62,302 nt of DNA from Candidatus Heimdallarchaeota archaeon LC_2 (GCA_001940725.1 MDVR01000143.1:1-62302); one strand, 5' to 3'; shown: positions 48,593 to 57,509, numbered from the stretch's first letter. The notes: generated by a model not told the origin, from the letters alone. A program made the numbers and translations.

Positions 48593-49222
48593 TTAAAATG
48601 TTGATGGTTGTTCTTCTTTGATGCTCTTGACATCAAATAACCCTTTAATATCTTCTTTGAAGTCTGAAACATCTTTTCGTTTCATATGAATAATGTAATC
48701 ATCACCTCTACCTGTCACACTACCATATGTTTCAGCAAACCTCCAAGGATCTCCTTCTATCTTGTCTGTGGGTGATACTCGAACACTCATAGTCCACATA
48801 TCCTCGATGTTGTTGATACGGAAACTGTTTGGAATATTACCCTCAAGCATACCATCATACTCTTTTGACCATTTTTCCATATTTGGATCATCGAGGAACA
48901 TCTCTTGCATCCTAGTGAATTTATCCCTAGCTTGAAGTGAACCTCTGATGAGAAATTCTCTCATAAGGTGTTTTTGTAACACATTATCCTTTCTATAAGG
49001 TCGGGTTCTGTAATATACCTTATTACCTTCAATTTTGGTAATTACAACTATCGTATTAGAATCCGCGCCACTCGACAACTGATAGATAACGTTTTCTTCC
49101 ATTTCAAATCTCGGATACATTTTATTCAAATTCTGAGATAAATATCCTCTTGATTTTCGTTTTCTAGATATTGATTTAGATGCACTTCTTGATTTCTTAG
49201 ATAGAGACTTCCTAATGCTCAT
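48593..49222 (-). CDS. Tagged protein (MSIRK leader), 209 residues
   Basis: I place the start at ATG 49222, which gives MSIRKSLSKKSRSASKSISR. The longer reading from 49261 adds 13 residues of promoter sequence. The tag is basic and Ser-rich up to about residue 30. The body is soluble and mixed: MEENVIYQLSSGADSNTIVV and a middle part with DPWRFAETYGSVTGRGDDYI. There is no TM segment. It is the first gene of a two-gene unit with the MVIRK gene. Function unknown. Confidence 0.72.
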   Translation of the reverse strand: MSIRKSLSKKSRSASKSISRKRKSRGYLSQNLNKMYPRFEMEENVIYQLSSGADSNTIVVITKIEGNKVYYRTRPYRKDNVLQKHLMREFLIRGSLQARDKFTRMQEMFLDDPNMEKWSKEYDGMLEGNIPNSFRINNIEDMWTMSVRVSPTDKIEGDPWRFAETYGSVTGRGDDYIIHMKRKDVSDFKEDIKGLFDVKSIKEEQPSTF

Positions 49223-49245
49223 AATATATTGTTTGAGTTTATTGT

Positions 49246-49256
49246 TTATTAGTTTT
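49246..49256 (-). promoter_or_regulatory. Tagged-gene promoter box for the 49.2 kb gene
   Basis: Minus strand: AAAACTAATAA preceded by ATTGAT. It lies 23 nt before the ATG at 49222. The sequence and the distance are the same as at 48145. Confidence 0.75.
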
Positions 49257-49339
49257 ATCAATGATTAGTTCTTGTGGTTGTGTTTACGGAGAACCTGTCA
49301 AGCATAAGAATTAAATATGCTGTGTTCACGTCTATTATT

Positions 49340-49786
49340 GTGCGTAAGAGAAAATCTTCTAAATTTAAATGGAAGAATCCGTTCACTAAACTTTATTTTT
49401 TTACAATTTTAGGACAACTCCGACAAAATATAGAGTTCTTCACCCCCGAACAATTTATCGATTATTTGTTGAGTGAACCATGTCGAACTGATTTGAAAAA
49501 ATTACTTGGTGATGCTGGTATTCTCAGCGAACGACAATTGGATTATACTATTCGCCAAACTGTTGAATCTCATCAACTCTCTCAGATTGTGAATATTAAT
49601 GATACAAGAGGTTGTATCGTTACTTTATTCAATGGAACTTGTGATGTGCATAACGACTACTGCAAATCTCCTTTTCAAATATATGATGCTGTGAATATGC
49701 TTGAACAATTCTATGAAAATGATTTTACTAAGAAATTGCAAAAGTATAAAATTAAGCAACACACAGATATTCTTTTACCTGCTTAG
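49340..49786 (+). CDS. Hypothetical protein with short basic N-terminus
   Basis: The open frame begins at 49274, but the first 22 residues look like translated promoter. GTG at 49340 gives MRKRKSSKFKWKNPFTKLYF, a basic start that faintly recalls the tag of the neighbouring genes. The body (FTPEQFIDYLLSEPCRTDLK, KLLGDAGILSERQLDYTIRQ) is helical, and three Cys or His clusters (RGCIVTLFNGTCDVHNDYC) could bind metal. It converges on the winged-helix gene with a 35-bp overlap. The start is uncertain. Confidence 0.52.
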   Translation: MRKRKSSKFKWKNPFTKLYFFTILGQLRQNIEFFTPEQFIDYLLSEPCRTDLKKLLGDAGILSERQLDYTIRQTVESHQLSQIVNINDTRGCIVTLFNGTCDVHNDYCKSPFQIYDAVNMLEQFYENDFTKKLQKYKIKQHTDILLPA

Positions 49787-50039
49787 TAAGATCATTATCA
49801 AATTGATTCAAATTGATCTCATCAATAGTTGATAAATAATATGCTTTCATATGCATTGAACCTAAAGCATCACAGCTTTTAATTAAACCCGCATTTTCTA
49901 ATCTTCGCATCGAATATCGATATCGTACCTTAGATACGTCGCGTGGTAATTTCTCCAATATTTTTTCTGAGTTCATGGGTTTACTGAGCGATAATATATC
50001 TAGTATAGTCCAGCATGTTTCAGATAGCGTAATGTACAC
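49752..50039 (-). CDS. Winged-helix regulator with tagged-gene-type promoter
   Basis: A 95-residue winged-helix protein: ITLSETCWTILDILSLSKPM, NSEKILEKLPRDVSKVRYRY, SMRRLENAGLIKSCDALGSM and the wing. The start is GTG at 50039, and the AAAACTAATAA box lies 24 nt upstream, as in the tagged genes. A regulator that carries the same promoter as the set it sits beside is a natural candidate for the set's activator or repressor. This role is inferred. Confidence 0.72.
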   Translation of the reverse strand: MYITLSETCWTILDILSLSKPMNSEKILEKLPRDVSKVRYRYSMRRLENAGLIKSCDALGSMHMKAYYLSTIDEINLNQFDNDLTKQVKEYLCVA

Positions 50040-50063
50040 AAATATTAATCTGTGAGTGATATC

Positions 50064-50074
50064 TTATTAGTTTT
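50064..50074 (-). promoter_or_regulatory. Tagged-gene-type promoter box for the winged-helix gene
   Basis: Minus strand: AGTAAAACTAATAA, with 24 nt between the box and the GTG at 50039. This is the only gene with the box that lacks the protein tag. Confidence 0.68.
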
Positions 50075-50371
50075 ACTCTTGAAAGCAAGTGTAGTAACTG
50101 TATAACCGTGAAGTTTATAAATATGCTAGTATCAATATCATATGAAGCTAGTATCTTCAATCGCTATCTTCACAGCACACTTGTTCAGATCATTATCTGA
50201 ACATTTTTTTTACAACTATGAGCGTGTACTCAAAATACAATATACAAATCGCATTTCTCGTAATTGATTTTCAAAAATAAATTCATAAAAAAGAAAAATT
50301 ATAGAGAAATAATGTTAGAAATGAATATTTCTATCCATGAGATTAATTTACATCATAAATAAAAACTATCT
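50075..50371. other. Non-coding interval between divergent units
   Basis: About 300 bp of AT-rich DNA. No gene is seen. A TATA-like CATAAATAAAAAC lies close before the ATG at 50372 and may be the promoter of the exonuclease gene. Confidence 0.45.
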
Positions 50372-51052
50372 ATGAGTATTCAATATTCAAAATTAGAGGA
50401 AATACACCTAGAATTAGCCCAGATATTAAACAATTCAACAATTATTTTTTTTGATTTAGAAACACAAAATTTGTTTGTTGAACTTGAGCCTAAGTGGAAT
50501 TCAATGAAATGGAAAGATAAACAAAAAATACGAGTTGATCTTTGTAAGAGAATGAAAGTATCCATAGCAGGATTATTATTTTTTAAGAATGGTAAACCCA
50601 CCTACAAATATTTCACAGAGGATAATATTCAAGAGTTAGAGGAGGAATTATTGAAAGCTACTAAGATAATTGGTCATAATTTATTAGAATTTGATTATGA
50701 TGTTTTATATGCATATATTCCAAAAAAATCATTAGAACAAATCAAGAATAAGACTCTTGATACAATGAAATTAATGAGTGAAGTAACAAAACAATGGTCT
50801 AGTTTGGATGATTTAGGCAATTTGAATTTTGATATTGGTAAAACAATTAATACTTTAGAAATACCAAAAATGTGGAGAGATGGAAAGTATGATGAAGTTA
50901 GAGATTACTTGAAGATTGATCTAGATTTACTCGCAGGTGTATTTTATTATGGTTTGAGTAAACAACCATTGAAATATAATGTGAAAGATTATGGGAGATT
51001 AGTAGGTCAAAAGGAAGTAATACTGGATTGGAAAAATCGTGTCACTAATTAA
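50372..51052 (+). CDS. DEDD-type 3'-5' exonuclease / RNase H-like protein
   Basis: Three exonuclease motifs are seen in the 226-residue product. Motif I is IIFFDLETQ with Asp28 and Glu30. Motif II is KIIGHNLLEFDYDVL. Motif III is RDYLKIDLDLLAGV with the Tyr...Asp pair. This fits the predicted exonucleases of the RNase H fold. It is the first of three co-oriented genes with gaps of about 110 bp. A role in degrading phage or element DNA or RNA is possible. Confidence 0.78.
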   Translation: MSIQYSKLEEIHLELAQILNNSTIIFFDLETQNLFVELEPKWNSMKWKDKQKIRVDLCKRMKVSIAGLLFFKNGKPTYKYFTEDNIQELEEELLKATKIIGHNLLEFDYDVLYAYIPKKSLEQIKNKTLDTMKLMSEVTKQWSSLDDLGNLNFDIGKTINTLEIPKMWRDGKYDEVRDYLKIDLDLLAGVFYYGLSKQPLKYNVKDYGRLVGQKEVILDWKNRVTN

Positions 51053-51165
51053 TATGATGAATTTCATTTTAGAGACATCAAAATCCAAAATTATTATACT
51101 CAATGTTAGACCAAAAAAACAAAGAATTGAATATTTAAAGAAATTTTGACCATATTGTTGAGATT

Positions 51166-52566
51166 ATGCAAATTGTAAGTGATACTAAGAATTTCGATTT
51201 AAATATAGAAGAGATACTAGAAAACTGGCAGATCCATGATGGATTAAGAGAAATAATTGCCAATGCTTTAGATGAACAATTATTGACGGACTCAAATGAA
51301 ATTGAGATTACTAATAGAAAAAACAATGATTGGACAATTCGGGATTATGGAAGAGGTATTCACTATCAACATTTAACAATGAATGAAAGTGACGAAAAAA
51401 TAAAACATCCAAATACAATGGGAAAATTTGGTATTGGTCTTAAAGATGCTTTAGCAACTTTTCATAGAAATGGTGTGAGTTGTATCATTAAATCAAAATT
51501 CGGAGATATTACTGTATCTAGAACTCAAAAACATGGATTTGAAGAAATAGAAACTCTTCATGCAATAGTTTCACCGCCTTCTGAGATTGAGATAGCTGGG
51601 ACTAAAATTATGCTTCAAAACATTCCTAATTCTGAGATGCAAAAAGCTAAAGAGTTATTTCTAAAATTCACCAAAGAAAAAGAATTAGAAATCACAACAT
51701 ATGGGCAAATACTTGAGAAATCTGGATCAGCATCAAATATTTATATTAATGGAGTAAAAGTAGCTGAAGAGGAGAACTTTCTATTTAGTTATAATATCAC
51801 TTCCTTAACAAAAAATATCAAGGATGCATTAAACAGAGAACGTACAAACGTAGGTCGATCAGCTTATTCAAATCGTATTAAAAGAATCTTATTGTCAAGT
51901 TCTAATGAAGTAGTAGCAGAAGAATTAGTTGATGATCTTAATTCATTTGGAGATTATCACGATGAAATGAATTGGATTGATGTTCAAGAACATGCAGTTA
52001 AAATTTACAATGTTAAAGGAAATATTCTATTTACAACATCAGAAGAAATAATGGTGAATCCTCAAGCAATCGATGAAGCCAGATCATCTGGAATGAAAAT
52101 TGTAACAATACCTCAAAAATTGCGTGAGAAAATCAGTGGATTAAAAGATATATTTGGAAACAACATTAGAGATTTATTTGAATTTGATAGAGAATATCAA
52201 GATAGTTTTGAGTATAAATTTATTGATTTAAAAGATTTAACAACTAGTGAAAGGGATATCTATGATACTAATGAAGATATATTCAAGATAATTGGTGGCA
52301 AACCTTCATCTGTAAAAAATATCAAAATATCTGAGACAATTAAAAAAGATTTGACTGATTTTACAGATGCTGTGGGAGTGTATGAACGTCATAATCAAAC
52401 AATAATTATTAGAAGAGATCAATTAAGAAAATTGGAAGACTTTATAGGTACACTGTTACATGAAGTTTCACATGCAACGAGTGGAAGAGGAGATGTAGAT
52501 CGGAGATTTGAATTAGAACTAACAAAAATAATTGGTTTATTGGGTTCAAAACTTATTTCACTCTAA
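51166..52566 (+). CDS. GHKL ATPase fused to an HExxH metalloprotease
   Basis: Residues 1-170 form a GHKL-type ATPase: N box with Glu29, Asn33 and Asp36 (GLREIIANALDEQL), G1 box IRDYGRGIHY (Asp60), and G2 box GKFGIGLKDAL. The middle 230 residues are mixed alpha/beta with no motif found. The C-terminal part has FIGTLLHEVSHATSG, an HExxH zinc site (His432, Glu433, His436), followed by RRFELELT, which could supply the third ligand. ATP-driven conformational change controlling a protease is a likely idea. It sits between an exonuclease and a HEPN-like gene. Function is inferred. Confidence 0.8.
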   Translation: MQIVSDTKNFDLNIEEILENWQIHDGLREIIANALDEQLLTDSNEIEITNRKNNDWTIRDYGRGIHYQHLTMNESDEKIKHPNTMGKFGIGLKDALATFHRNGVSCIIKSKFGDITVSRTQKHGFEEIETLHAIVSPPSEIEIAGTKIMLQNIPNSEMQKAKELFLKFTKEKELEITTYGQILEKSGSASNIYINGVKVAEEENFLFSYNITSLTKNIKDALNRERTNVGRSAYSNRIKRILLSSSNEVVAEELVDDLNSFGDYHDEMNWIDVQEHAVKIYNVKGNILFTTSEEIMVNPQAIDEARSSGMKIVTIPQKLREKISGLKDIFGNNIRDLFEFDREYQDSFEYKFIDLKDLTTSERDIYDTNEDIFKIIGGKPSSVKNIKISETIKKDLTDFTDAVGVYERHNQTIIIRRDQLRKLEDFIGTLLHEVSHATSGRGDVDRRFELELTKIIGLLGSKLISL

Positions 52567-52669
52567 ATTTTAGGAACTCATTTGATTAATTCATTTTATT
52601 GCAAAATATTGAATTTCTTTAGGTTGTAATAAACACAATAATAATTTATCTTCTTGATAATCTTAACAA

Positions 52670-53431
52670 ATGACGATCGAATACAAGTACGCTATTCTAA
52701 CAGAACAATCAAATCACCTTGCTTCGTTATTTGGAAATGAAGAACAGACATACTCATTCAATTATAATGAAATAACAATAAATATAATAATTCAAAGAGA
52801 TAATAATGGAAAAGATATAAGTCATGTGAAGATTATATCATCAACAGAATCTAAAGTTGACAAAATTATTAATCGTTTATGTTTAGTATTATCAAAATCC
52901 CAAAATTATTCATATTATTACTATCCAGAACTAATAAGGAGAACAGAAATGTTAAATGAAGGGGAGAGAGGCAATACATCTCAATTACTTTTCAGAGTAA
53001 GTACAGCAATAGTATCACCAGTTAACCAGAAGAGTTTGGAGAGTTTATTTATTAACACCCCATCATTGAACTTGGAAGTTTCTTATCTTTTTAAAAATGG
53101 ATTAAGAAATATGCAAAACAACGAGTATTGTGATGCATTTATTTTGATTTATATTTCACTAGAAAAATTCATGAGAAATAATGTTGGATATTCTATGATT
53201 TCTTCAGGTAAAACTCCTACTGAACGATGTTTATATGACATGTTGATTTTCGCAAAAAATGATCTAGGGTATAAAATTGATATCAGAGGTTTTGAAGATG
53301 AGGGAATTTTTAGAAAAATCAGAAATGATATTATTCATGGATTGGGAGACTTTGGTATTATCCAAGTTGCTTCACAAGTTAAACAATTAATCAGTGCTGT
53401 ACTTAGTATTTTTGTAGAATTTGATTCGTGA
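52670..53431 (+). CDS. Protein with C-terminal HEPN-like domain
   Basis: The N-terminal half is beta-rich (FSFNYNEITINIIIQRDNNG is the style) without motif. The C-terminal 110 residues have the HEPN pattern: DAFILIYISLEKFMRNNVGY, a loop, DMLIFAKNDLGYKIDIRGFE and FRKIRNDIIHGLGDFG, with RNDIIH as the RxxxxH motif. HEPN domains are often RNases in defence and toxin systems. It is the last of three co-oriented genes. A TATA-like sequence lies about 20 bases before ATG. Confidence 0.68.
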   Translation: MTIEYKYAILTEQSNHLASLFGNEEQTYSFNYNEITINIIIQRDNNGKDISHVKIISSTESKVDKIINRLCLVLSKSQNYSYYYYPELIRRTEMLNEGERGNTSQLLFRVSTAIVSPVNQKSLESLFINTPSLNLEVSYLFKNGLRNMQNNEYCDAFILIYISLEKFMRNNVGYSMISSGKTPTERCLYDMLIFAKNDLGYKIDIRGFEDEGIFRKIRNDIIHGLGDFGIIQVASQVKQLISAVLSIFVEFDS

Positions 53432-53509
53432 GAACATTATTCAGTGAAATTAATTTGTAATCACACTTGTAAATTAATTTAATTATAAAATCTCAATCCT
53501 TCAATTTTC

Positions 53510-53570
53510 AGTATCATTTATTACTTGTATAGTATCACTTAATTTAGTATAGTATCATTTATTACTTGTA
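53510..53570. repeat. Two 20-bp direct repeats plus a partial third
   Basis: AGTATCATTTATTACTTGTA occurs at 53510-53529 and 53551-53570, and AGTATCACTT lies between them at 53531. They sit between two convergent genes. No function is evident. Confidence 0.75.
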
Positions 53571-53595
53571 ATCACAGCTTTAGGGTTTAATTTTT

Positions 53596-53997
53596 CTAAA
53601 CATGTTTTATTTTCTTCTGATATTTTTGCGGTAAATATTCTCGTTTTACATATAAGACAGTATTTGAGGGTAATATCATAGCGACCGTGCTTCCAGCAAC
53701 AGAGATGAATTCTCCTACCCCATCAAAAACATTGGTTGCTGTTTTTTCCTTCTTGAATTGTGCAATGGCGCGTCGCAATCCAATGAAGGGGATTGCAGAG
53801 ATAATATCTGCTGTGAGTGATTCATTGAGATCTTCGGGTTGTTCCCAATCAGCGAGAGCATCCAACTTTCTGAGGATTTTTCTCATTTTTGTAGCATTCA
53901 TCCCTTCATCCCATCCTTTTCTAACAACCCTACTTGTTTTACTAGGATTGTTCTTACTTTTGGATCTTTTGAAGGAGAGAGATTTCCTAATGCTCAC
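53596..53997 (-). CDS. Tagged protein (MSIRK leader), 133 residues
   Basis: It starts at GTG 53997 with MSIRKSLSFKRSKSKNNPSK, the same first eight residues as the 49.2 kb protein. The basic region runs to about residue 30. A helical part (TKMRKILRKLDALADWEQPE) is followed by ITADIISAIPFIGLRRA-like and GVGEFISVAGSTVAMILPSN segments that could insert in or lie on a membrane. The end is basic. It is controlled by the box at 54021 and points towards the HEPN gene. Confidence 0.73.
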   Translation of the reverse strand: MSIRKSLSFKRSKSKNNPSKTSRVVRKGWDEGMNATKMRKILRKLDALADWEQPEDLNESLTADIISAIPFIGLRRAIAQFKKEKTATNVFDGVGEFISVAGSTVAMILPSNTVLYVKREYLPQKYQKKIKHV

Positions 53998-54020
53998 ATA
54001 TGAAATAGAGTAGTCTTTGC

Positions 54021-54031
54021 TTATTAATTTT
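54021..54031 (-). promoter_or_regulatory. Tagged-gene promoter box for the 54.0 kb gene
   Basis: Minus strand: AAAATTAATAA preceded by ATCAAT, 23 nt before the GTG at 53997. It has T where the 48 and 49 kb boxes have C. Confidence 0.75.
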
Positions 54032-54123
54032 ATTGATTAATGTATGATGATAAATTTTATCAATATCTATATTAAACGCCCTTTGATCAACATATATTTA
54101 GTGATATTAAGTAAATCACATAA

Positions 54124-54843
54124 ATGAGTACCCTAATTCCTAAAGGACACAAAGGATGGGCTAAGTTATTTGGACTTTTTTACGAGAGAATTCTAAATGA
54201 GTATCTAAGACGGAAATACAACTGTACTAACATACAATTATCTAAAAACAGTTTTTTTATTTTAAACTCTAATTTAACTCCAAGATCAAGAGAAATCGAA
54301 ACAGGAGTTGGTATTATTGACAAAGAAGTGATAGAAAGTTTCTATGAAACTGATTTACCAATAAAGAAGAAAAAGAAGTCATCAAAATTTGCAGCTGATG
54401 GATTGTTTAATATTAATGGAGAATATATCATCATGGAAGCAAAATCATGGGTTTTCGGAAATACAAATAAACCAAAATTAGCAGATAATTTATGGGTATA
54501 AAAATTTTGTATGTTTGAGTCATTTACTATAAATTTCAATTATTCTCCAAATAAAGGAACTCAGAATAAAAAAATAATCAGAGAAACAAAAAAGATTACT
54601 CCTAATCACTATATTTTGGCATATTGGAATGATAAATCAGATGACCCTGGATATCATGAAAGAATTGAAGTTGGAATGCAGAGACTTGTTTACCCAGCAA
54701 AATTTTCATTTGAATATATCGAGGATATTTTTATCGAATTAAGTCAAAACAAGGATCAATATCGTTGGTACGATGAAATGCTTAACGAAATTTACCAAGA
54801 GTATTTCGGTATTTTTCACAGATTAGGAATCATCAAGGTTTAA
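54124..54843 (+). pseudogene. PD-(D/E)XK nuclease-like protein split by in-frame TAA
   Basis: The frame from ATG 54124 to TAA at 54841-54843 has one internal TAA at 54499-54501; both halves lie in the same frame. The first part has a putative nuclease site: AADGLFNINGEYIIMEAKSW (Asp, then Glu-x-Lys). The second part starts FCMFESFTINFNYSPNKGTQ and continues with a well-formed C-terminal half (YILAYWNDKSDDPGYHERIE ... YQEYFGIFHRLGIIKV). The total is 240 codons. A nonsense mutation fits best. If translated separately, the first part has the site but lacks the rest of the fold. Confidence 0.55.
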
Positions 54844-55632
54844 TTATTTACTTTCTAATCCTTTGAGAATACGCTTTCTACTCCAATAAGGAGAGATGAT
54901 TGGAATATTAATTAAGATATTTATTGCCTTAATTTCATCCTTGATTTTTCTTCGTTTTGATTTTACAAGTAATAATATCCTTGTATTATGTCTGAAGAGT
55001 TTCATTTGTTTTTTTCTTTTAGATCTTTTCAATATTAATTTGAAACTAGAGGGGTCTTCCACTATGATTGCAGATAACTCAGAAAATGAAAATTCTAAGT
55101 CTTTATTTATTCGATACTCTTCTTCATCAACCCAATTATAATTGGACCCAATTTTGTCAATACATGAAAATTTGTTAATTATTTTATTTGCCTTTTTCAC
55201 GGTTTTAATTTGACGATTTTGCAATAATTTTCTAAATGTTGAATTTGCTGAGAATATTTTATGGAATTTCTTTTTTGTCACAACCTCTTCCCACGTATTT
55301 TCTTTCACGTGTTGAACTTTTCGTACCCCCTTTTCCTCTAAAATACTCTTTTCGAAAACTAATCCACATGATTTTATCTGGTATTTAGGTTCATGACTTT
55401 TTTTAGAATCGATAAAATTGCTTAATTGATCGATTTCCAATCCCGTGAGTGATACTGTTTTGAATTTCCTTTTCAAAAAATTACTAAATTTATCCATGTT
55501 GTACATAAACCAACCATGTTGGTTTTTCGCATAAATTGTTTGATCATTTAATATTGACTCTAAATTATCTAAAGCGGAATTACCCGAACCATCCATAGAA
55601 TCTTTTGTCAAATGGGTCAAATATTGCTTCAT
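54844..55632 (-). CDS. DUF2971-like / abortive-infection-type hypothetical protein
   Basis: A 262-residue protein. It starts MKQYLTHLTKDSMDGSGNSA and has ALDNLESILNDQTIYAKNQH. The centre shows VDEEEYRINKDLEFSFSELS followed by AIIVEDP, the WxEExEYRI-like pattern of DUF2971-type proteins. Basic stretches follow near the end (RSKRKKQMKLFRHNTRILLL). The family has no firm biochemical role but often lies in defence islands. Its stop codon meets that of the nuclease-like gene at 54843. Confidence 0.5.
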   Translation of the reverse strand: MKQYLTHLTKDSMDGSGNSALDNLESILNDQTIYAKNQHGWFMYNMDKFSNFLKRKFKTVSLTGLEIDQLSNFIDSKKSHEPKYQIKSCGLVFEKSILEEKGVRKVQHVKENTWEEVVTKKKFHKIFSANSTFRKLLQNRQIKTVKKANKIINKFSCIDKIGSNYNWVDEEEYRINKDLEFSFSELSAIIVEDPSSFKLILKRSKRKKQMKLFRHNTRILLLVKSKRRKIKDEIKAINILINIPIISPYWSRKRILKGLESK

Positions 55633-56695
55633 AGTTAGATAATATGAATTTATTATTTATTAGACATTCGTTATATCAATCTTGATTTTGTAGTTCATAC
55701 ACATTTTAAAATAAAATTTTTCAGTATTATTACTTGATATTGGCTGTAACATTGCTTTATATATTTCAAATAGGTAGTGTGTGCTATATATGAATTTTTG
55801 ATGAACTTTTTAATGTAATAATTATTTCTATCATACAGGTTTAGTAGCTTAGTGTGTGTACTTATAATACAATTTTACACGTTTATATCGGGATTATATT
55901 GTACGCATTATTAGTATAAATAATATAAAATCAAAGGGATTTATCCGAGTAGGTTTTATTACTACATATGAGCTATACAAGAAATAATAAGATAAGCAAA
56001 CTACTATCAATTCTCTGTACAGCTTATCTGATTGTTAGAGCATTGATATTCTAACCGTTTATTTTATAATTATACGTTTAAGAAGACAGCTAAACTGATT
56101 TTTATATTACATTGATACTTTAAAAAGTACTTCTCTATTATTTGAAGAAGAAGTCACGTAGATAAGGTTACTGTTATAATATATTCCATGATTGTGGATA
56201 CAAATCACTATGAATTGCGTTAGGAATACATTAGGGTTAACATATTTTATTGTGTAGATATAATATTAATTTCACATCGCACATTGATAAGGATTTGTGA
56301 TCAATTTCAGCTTGTTTTCTGATGATTTAAGGCTTGAAACCGTTATTTCAACCATTGAAAAAATAATAATTCTTACTAATTTCTGTGGCTCTAAACAATT
56401 TTAATAATGTAGAACAATTTTAGGGTATAGATAATACTGTGATTTTTGTTGAATTCAGTCTTATAGTCTACAATTAAAAGAAAGAACCGAGATTATTATC
56501 AAAGATGGCACATAATTTTTATTTCTCTCTCATAGAGTAATACAAGTATATACCAAATAGATTTGTGAAAAAATAAAAAAATAACTTTTGTGTGTGTAGG
56601 GTAGTATTATATTTTTAGCCATAATGTAATTACAAAATATGTTTAGCTATAATATAGATATTTTATAACTATTATTTGATTATTCATTGATTAGT
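55633..56695. other. Non-coding interval of about 1 kb
   Basis: AT-rich DNA between divergent genes, with no convincing ORF, RNA gene or strong repeat by eye. Its length and lack of coding sequence are similar to the origin-like region at 33-34 kb, but it has none of those repeats. It may hold regulatory sites or an undetected short RNA. Confidence 0.45.
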
Positions 56696-56706
56696 AAAAC
56701 TAATAA
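56696..56706 (+). promoter_or_regulatory. Tagged-gene promoter box for the 56.7 kb gene
   Basis: AAAACTAATAA, preceded by TTGATTAGT, ends 23 nt before GTG at 56730. This supports GTG 56730 as the true start and rejects the upstream ATG at 56715. Confidence 0.75.
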
Positions 56707-56729
56707 GAATTGAAATGAACTGTATTCTT

Positions 56730-57509
56730 GTGAGTGTACGAAAACCTTACTCAAGAAGAAATATCTCAAAAAGCCAAAAAACTGTAAAAACAAAGAGGAA
56801 AGTTACACCATCCAAAAAAATATCATTTGTTGACAAAAATATTGATTCGATCATGATTGATGTTTTGAGAGTAAACGATAATAAAGATAATCTCAAGAAA
56901 TTATTTTTTGAGATAGATACAGATTTGTATAATTTGGAATTGCAAAAGATAGAGACAAAGGAAGCTGTTGAGAAAATTGTTGATAGTGCGTATGAGAAGG
57001 CTTTCAGAACCGATGACAAAAAATTGGGTAAATTAATCAGAAAGAGAGCTGAGAAAGATGGATCTAATGAATTAGATAATTTGAGTGATGAACAGATTGG
57101 AAGATATACTAGGTCGAAGCTTGATAAGACAATAAAAGAAAAGAGAAAGTATATGTTTGATTTTCTCGGAGATAGCAAGATTAGTAAAGCATATAGCAAA
57201 ATATGGCATCAGACAGATGTTGATAGAAAGAATAATGCTAATCCCGATCAAAAGGGCGCGTTCGATCTGTGGACTATCAGACATTTCGTTGGTGGATTTG
57301 TGATAGGTCTTGCAGTTCCAAATAGAAGTGCTGAATTTTTTGTTGGTGGTGTTGGGTTTGAAGCTGGTGAGGAGTGGATTTCCACCAAGAATCCTAAAGC
57401 GAAAGGAGCGCACGAATCTTTAACGAATAAAGGAACTGATCTTGTTGCAAATCAAATGGGATACGAACTAGGATCTGCTATGAGAAATACTTTTGATGCT
57501 GACAACTAA
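56730..57509 (+). CDS. Tagged protein (MSVRK leader) with VanZ-like C-terminus
   Basis: From GTG 56730 the product begins MSVRKPYSRRNISKSQKTVK and has about 259 residues. The basic tag is followed by a helical charged region of about 130 residues. The C-terminal 80 residues read DLWTIRHFVGGFVIGLAVPN, then GGVGFEAGEEWISTKNPKAK, and KGTDLVANQMGYELGSAM. The order HF-x-GF-IG ... E ... D-x-x-x-N-x-x-G-x-x-LG resembles VanZ-like/DUF-type small membrane domains. It may be a tagged membrane protein. Function unknown. Confidence 0.7.
   Translation: MSVRKPYSRRNISKSQKTVKTKRKVTPSKKISFVDKNIDSIMIDVLRVNDNKDNLKKLFFEIDTDLYNLELQKIETKEAVEKIVDSAYEKAFRTDDKKLGKLIRKRAEKDGSNELDNLSDEQIGRYTRSKLDKTIKEKRKYMFDFLGDSKISKAYSKIWHQTDVDRKNNANPDQKGAFDLWTIRHFVGGFVIGLAVPNRSAEFFVGGVGFEAGEEWISTKNPKAKGAHESLTNKGTDLVANQMGYELGSAMRNTFDADN

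Noticed and set aside
7146..54501. Genetic code reassignment or selenocysteine/pyrrolysine use
   Set aside because: The three interrupted genes use TAG, TGA and TAA in turn, and all three codons end intact genes in this window.
57072..57413. Minus-strand ORFs over the 56.7 kb tagged gene
   Set aside because: Reverse-strand shadows of a Lys/Asp/Glu-rich gene, with Leu/Ser/Phe-rich products and no promoter.
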